DNA of 64,000 bases. Origin: Limimaricola soesokkakensis (lineage in GTDB: Bacteria > Pseudomonadota > Alphaproteobacteria > Rhodobacterales > Rhodobacteraceae). The notes below the pieces were generated by a model, which saw only the letters and a program-made list of their open reading frames with translations, had not been told where the DNA came from and did no database searches. The stretch covers positions 62,001 to 126,000 of the forward strand of contig NZ_FWFY01000007.1 of NCBI RefSeq assembly GCF_900172345.1, in the 5' to 3' direction. Below are positions 61,943 through 64,000 of the stretch, in pieces (position 1 is the first letter of the stretch; every line of letters starts with the position of its first letter). The position numbers and the translations under genes are program-made.

Positions 61943-62830
61943 GTGACGAATTTCGAAACACGGCCGGTGGCACCGGGGCTGCACTTCGTGGCGACGCCGA
62001 TCGGCACCGCGCGCGACATCACGCTGCGGGCGCTCGACCTTCTGGCGAATGCCGACGCGCTTGCCGCCGAAGACACGCGGACGCTGCGCAAGCTCATGGA
62101 AATCCATGGCATTCCGCTGAACAGCCGGCCGCTTCTGGCCTATCACGACCATTCCGGCGCCGGCGATCGCAACCGCATTCTCGCCGTGCTCGAGCGTGGC
62201 GGCTCCGTGGCCTATGTCTCCGAAGCCGGAACGCCGCTCGTTGCGGATCCGGGCTATGCGCTGGGCCGAGCCGCGATCGCCGCGGGGTACACGGTTCTGG
62301 CGGCGCCCGGCGCATCGGCGGTGCTGGCGGCGCTGGCGGTCTCCGGGCTGCCCACCGACCGCTTCGCCTTCGCGGGCTTCCTGCCCCCCGCCAAGACCCA
62401 GCGCGAGACCGAGATCGCGGCGCTCAGGTCGCTGCCCTTCACGCTGGTGCTCTATGAGAGCCCCAAACGCGTTCACGAATTGTTGGGAAGTTTGCGCGAC
62501 ATTCTGGGGGCGGACCGGCCGGTGGCGCTGTGCCGCGAACTGACCAAGCGGTTCGAAGAGGTGATCCGCGGCACAGCGGCCGAGGTCTGCGCGGCGATCG
62601 AGGGCCGCACGCTCAAGGGCGAGATCGTCGTGCTCGTCGGTCGGGCCGAGACCGAAGAGGTCACCGGGGCCGATCTGGAAACCGCGCTGCGCGATGCGAT
62701 GCGCACGATGCGCATGAAGGACGCGGCGACGGCGGTGGCCGGTGCGCTGGGGCTGCCGCGCCGCGAGGTCTATCAGGCGGCGCTGGCGCTGGAGAAAGGG
62801 ACCGAGGATGCAGAAGAGGATGAGAGCTGA
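61943..62830 (+). CDS. rsmI: 16S rRNA (cytidine-1402-2'-O)-methyltransferase RsmI
   Basis: The 295-residue tetrapyrrole-methylase-fold protein has HFVATPIGTARDITLRAL at the start, EDTRTLRKLM, the GTPLVADPGY substrate loop, APGASAVLAAL and LYESPKRVHELL. It begins with GTG (position 61943) after GGGGT. RsmI methylates C1402 of 16S rRNA. It is often followed by yraN, as here. Confidence 0.94.
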   Translation: MTNFETRPVAPGLHFVATPIGTARDITLRALDLLANADALAAEDTRTLRKLMEIHGIPLNSRPLLAYHDHSGAGDRNRILAVLERGGSVAYVSEAGTPLVADPGYALGRAAIAAGYTVLAAPGASAVLAALAVSGLPTDRFAFAGFLPPAKTQRETEIAALRSLPFTLVLYESPKRVHELLGSLRDILGADRPVALCRELTKRFEEVIRGTAAEVCAAIEGRTLKGEIVVLVGRAETEEVTGADLETALRDAMRTMRMKDAATAVAGALGLPRREVYQAALALEKGTEDAEEDES

Positions 62831-63031
62831 CAGCGGAAGGGCGGTACGCGCGCCAGCCCGGACGCAGGGCTTAGATGCGCTGACGATGCCGTGGCGGTGG
62901 CTACGAAGTATCGCGTCCCATTCCAGCGATTTTCTTCTGTGGCCCGAACAGACGGGTCGGATCCGATCACCCGCGCTCATCCGTAACCCCGGCCTTCAAC
63001 AGAGGGCGATGAGCCGACCCGAACGACCCAG
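62831..63031. other. rsmI-yraN spacer
   Basis: This 200-bp spacer contains no supportable gene or RNA. Open frames cross it, but they lack motifs and ribosome sites. Confidence 0.3.
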
Positions 63032-63415
63032 ATGACCCATGCCCACCCGCATCGCGTGGAACGCGGCAGCCGCGCCCGGCTGTCGGGGCTTGCTGCCGAG
63101 GAAAGCGTCGCTCGGCATTACGCTCGCAGCGGCCGCGCCGTGCTGGCGTGGCGTTGGCGGGGCCCGGGCGGCGAGATCGACCTGATCGTCCGCGAGGGCG
63201 CGCGGCTTGTCTTCGTCGAGGTCAAGGCAAGCCGCAGTTTCGAAGCGGCTACGGCGCAGCTGGGCCGTCGCCAGATGGACCGCATCTGCCGTTCCGCCGA
63301 GGCCTATTGCGGCGAGATGCCTGACGGGGCGCTCACCGAAATGCGCTTTGATCTGGCGCTGGTGGACGGGCAGGGCGAGGTACGGGTGATCGAGAACGCT
63401 TTCGACGGCGGCTGA
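63032..63415 (+). CDS. YraN/UPF0102 family endonuclease-like protein
   Basis: The 127-residue protein has the restriction-endonuclease-like core [22 protein letters not shown]. Asp (IDL), Glu and Lys (EVK) form the predicted metal-dependent nuclease site. The family is widespread and poorly characterised. It follows rsmI and precedes gshB in the usual order. Confidence 0.87.
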   Translation: MTHAHPHRVERGSRARLSGLAAEESVARHYARSGRAVLAWRWRGPGGEIDLIVREGARLVFVEVKASRSFEAATAQLGRRQMDRICRSAEAYCGEMPDGALTEMRFDLALVDGQGEVRVIENAFDGG

Positions 63416-63519
63416 AGCGGGACCGGCCCCGTGCAGGGGCGCGCAGGTGCGGCGCATTGCGGAGCGGGCGCGCTTCGGGCATGGATCGGGAACCGCATTC
63501 CCAGCGAAAGATCGTCGCC

Positions 63520-64000
63520 ATGCCCAAGCCCCTTAAGGTCGCCCTCCAGATGGACCCGATCGGCAGCGTCAACATAGACGCCGACACCACCTTTCGCATC
63601 GGCGAGGAGGCACAAGCGCGCGGGCACGAGCTGTTCTACTACACCCCCGACCGCCTCGCCTTTCAGGAAGGGCGGGTGACGGCGCGGGGCTGGCCGCTGG
63701 AACTGCGCCGCGAAAAGGGCAACCATTACAGCCTCGGCGAGGAGCGGGAGGTCGATCTGTCGGAGATGGACGTGGTCTGGCTGCGCCAGGACCCGCCCTT
63801 CGACATGGGCTACATCACCACCACGCATCTTCTGGACATGATTCACCCCGGCACGCTGGTGGTGAACGACCCCTTCTGGGTGCGCAACTACCCCGAGAAG
63901 CTGCTGGTCCTGAGCTTTCCCGACCTGACGCCGCCGACCGCCATCGCCCGCGATCTGGCGACGCTGCGGTCGTTCCGCGACCGGCACGGCGACATCATCC
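63520..64000 (+). CDS. gshB: glutathione synthetase, N-terminal part (truncated by window edge)
   Basis: From the ATG at 63520 the frame reads [25 protein letters not shown], the N-terminal substrate domain of prokaryotic glutathione synthetase. [33 protein letters not shown] and [13 protein letters not shown] follow. GshB joins gamma-glutamylcysteine and glycine using ATP. The ATP-grasp half lies outside the window. An in-frame ATG at 63481 would add 13 residues unlike the family. Confidence 0.93.
   Translation, partial: MPKPLKVALQMDPIGSVNIDADTTFRIGEEAQARGHELFYYTPDRLAFQEGRVTARGWPLELRREKGNHYSLGEEREVDLSEMDVVWLRQDPPFDMGYITTTHLLDMIHPGTLVVNDPFWVRNYPEKLLVLSFPDLTPPTAIARDLATLRSFRDRHGDII

Overview
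The window is GC-rich (roughly two thirds G+C by eye) chromosomal DNA, almost certainly from a member of the Rhodobacteraceae (Alphaproteobacteria). The evidence is the set of family-level markers: DUF1523, an FYDLN-acid (TIGR02300) protein, an HvrA/H-NS type nucleoid protein, a paired TIGR02186/TauE-SafE locus, an NnrU-DUF1737 pair, and the alphaproteobacterial mdh-sucC-sucD-sucA-sucB-lpdA order. Genes are tightly packed with many ATGA overlaps. I see no transposase, integrase, phage gene, CRISPR array or rRNA. One tRNA-Ala(GGC) lies at 13801-13876. Layout, left part: a truncated L,D-transpeptidase (1-323), a small membrane protein and a DUF1523 protein; an AraC regulator; rpe; a uronate dehydrogenase-like gene and a FAD oxidoreductase; then a maltose/maltodextrin ABC system with malE-malF-malG on the minus strand, divergent from lacI-type regulator-malK. 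Two similar operator-like sequences sit between the divergent halves. Next come a GntR operon, a YgjP-like metallopeptidase, the FYDLN gene, the tRNA, and a CAP-domain protein beyond a gene-poor stretch. The centre (15.2-34.9 kb) is a tricarboxylic acid cycle block: lpdA, two MAPEG genes, sucB, sucA, sucD, sucC, a glycosyltransferase and mdh on the minus strand; a repeat-bearing double PRC-barrel protein; a CoA-ester lyase operon; then sdhC-sdhD-sdhA-lipoprotein-sdhB-DUF1989 on the plus strand. The same paired GTGATCAC element, with its two palindromes exactly 21 bp apart, stands upstream of both sucC and sdhC, which suggests one regulator controls both operons. The right part carries purine salvage (deoD; a BMP-type nucleoside ABC importer with purine nucleoside phosphorylase), an H-NS family protein beside a methylmalonyl-CoA mutase homologue that has lost key residues, a PlsB-like acyltransferase, a RecD-like helicase, TauE/TIGR02186, and nfuA-tsaB-rimI. 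It continues with a stress protein, ilvE, a VOC protein, a second L,D-transpeptidase, trpS, a rhomboid-fold protein lacking its catalytic dyad, and murJ-glnD. A LppC-like lipoprotein stands divergent to rsmI-yraN, and gshB runs off the right edge. The most unusual observations are the shared TCA-cycle control element, the degenerate mutase, the rhomboid pseudoprotease, the PRC-barrel protein with 54-bp tandem repeats, and convergent gene pairs whose two stop codons share one CTAG.
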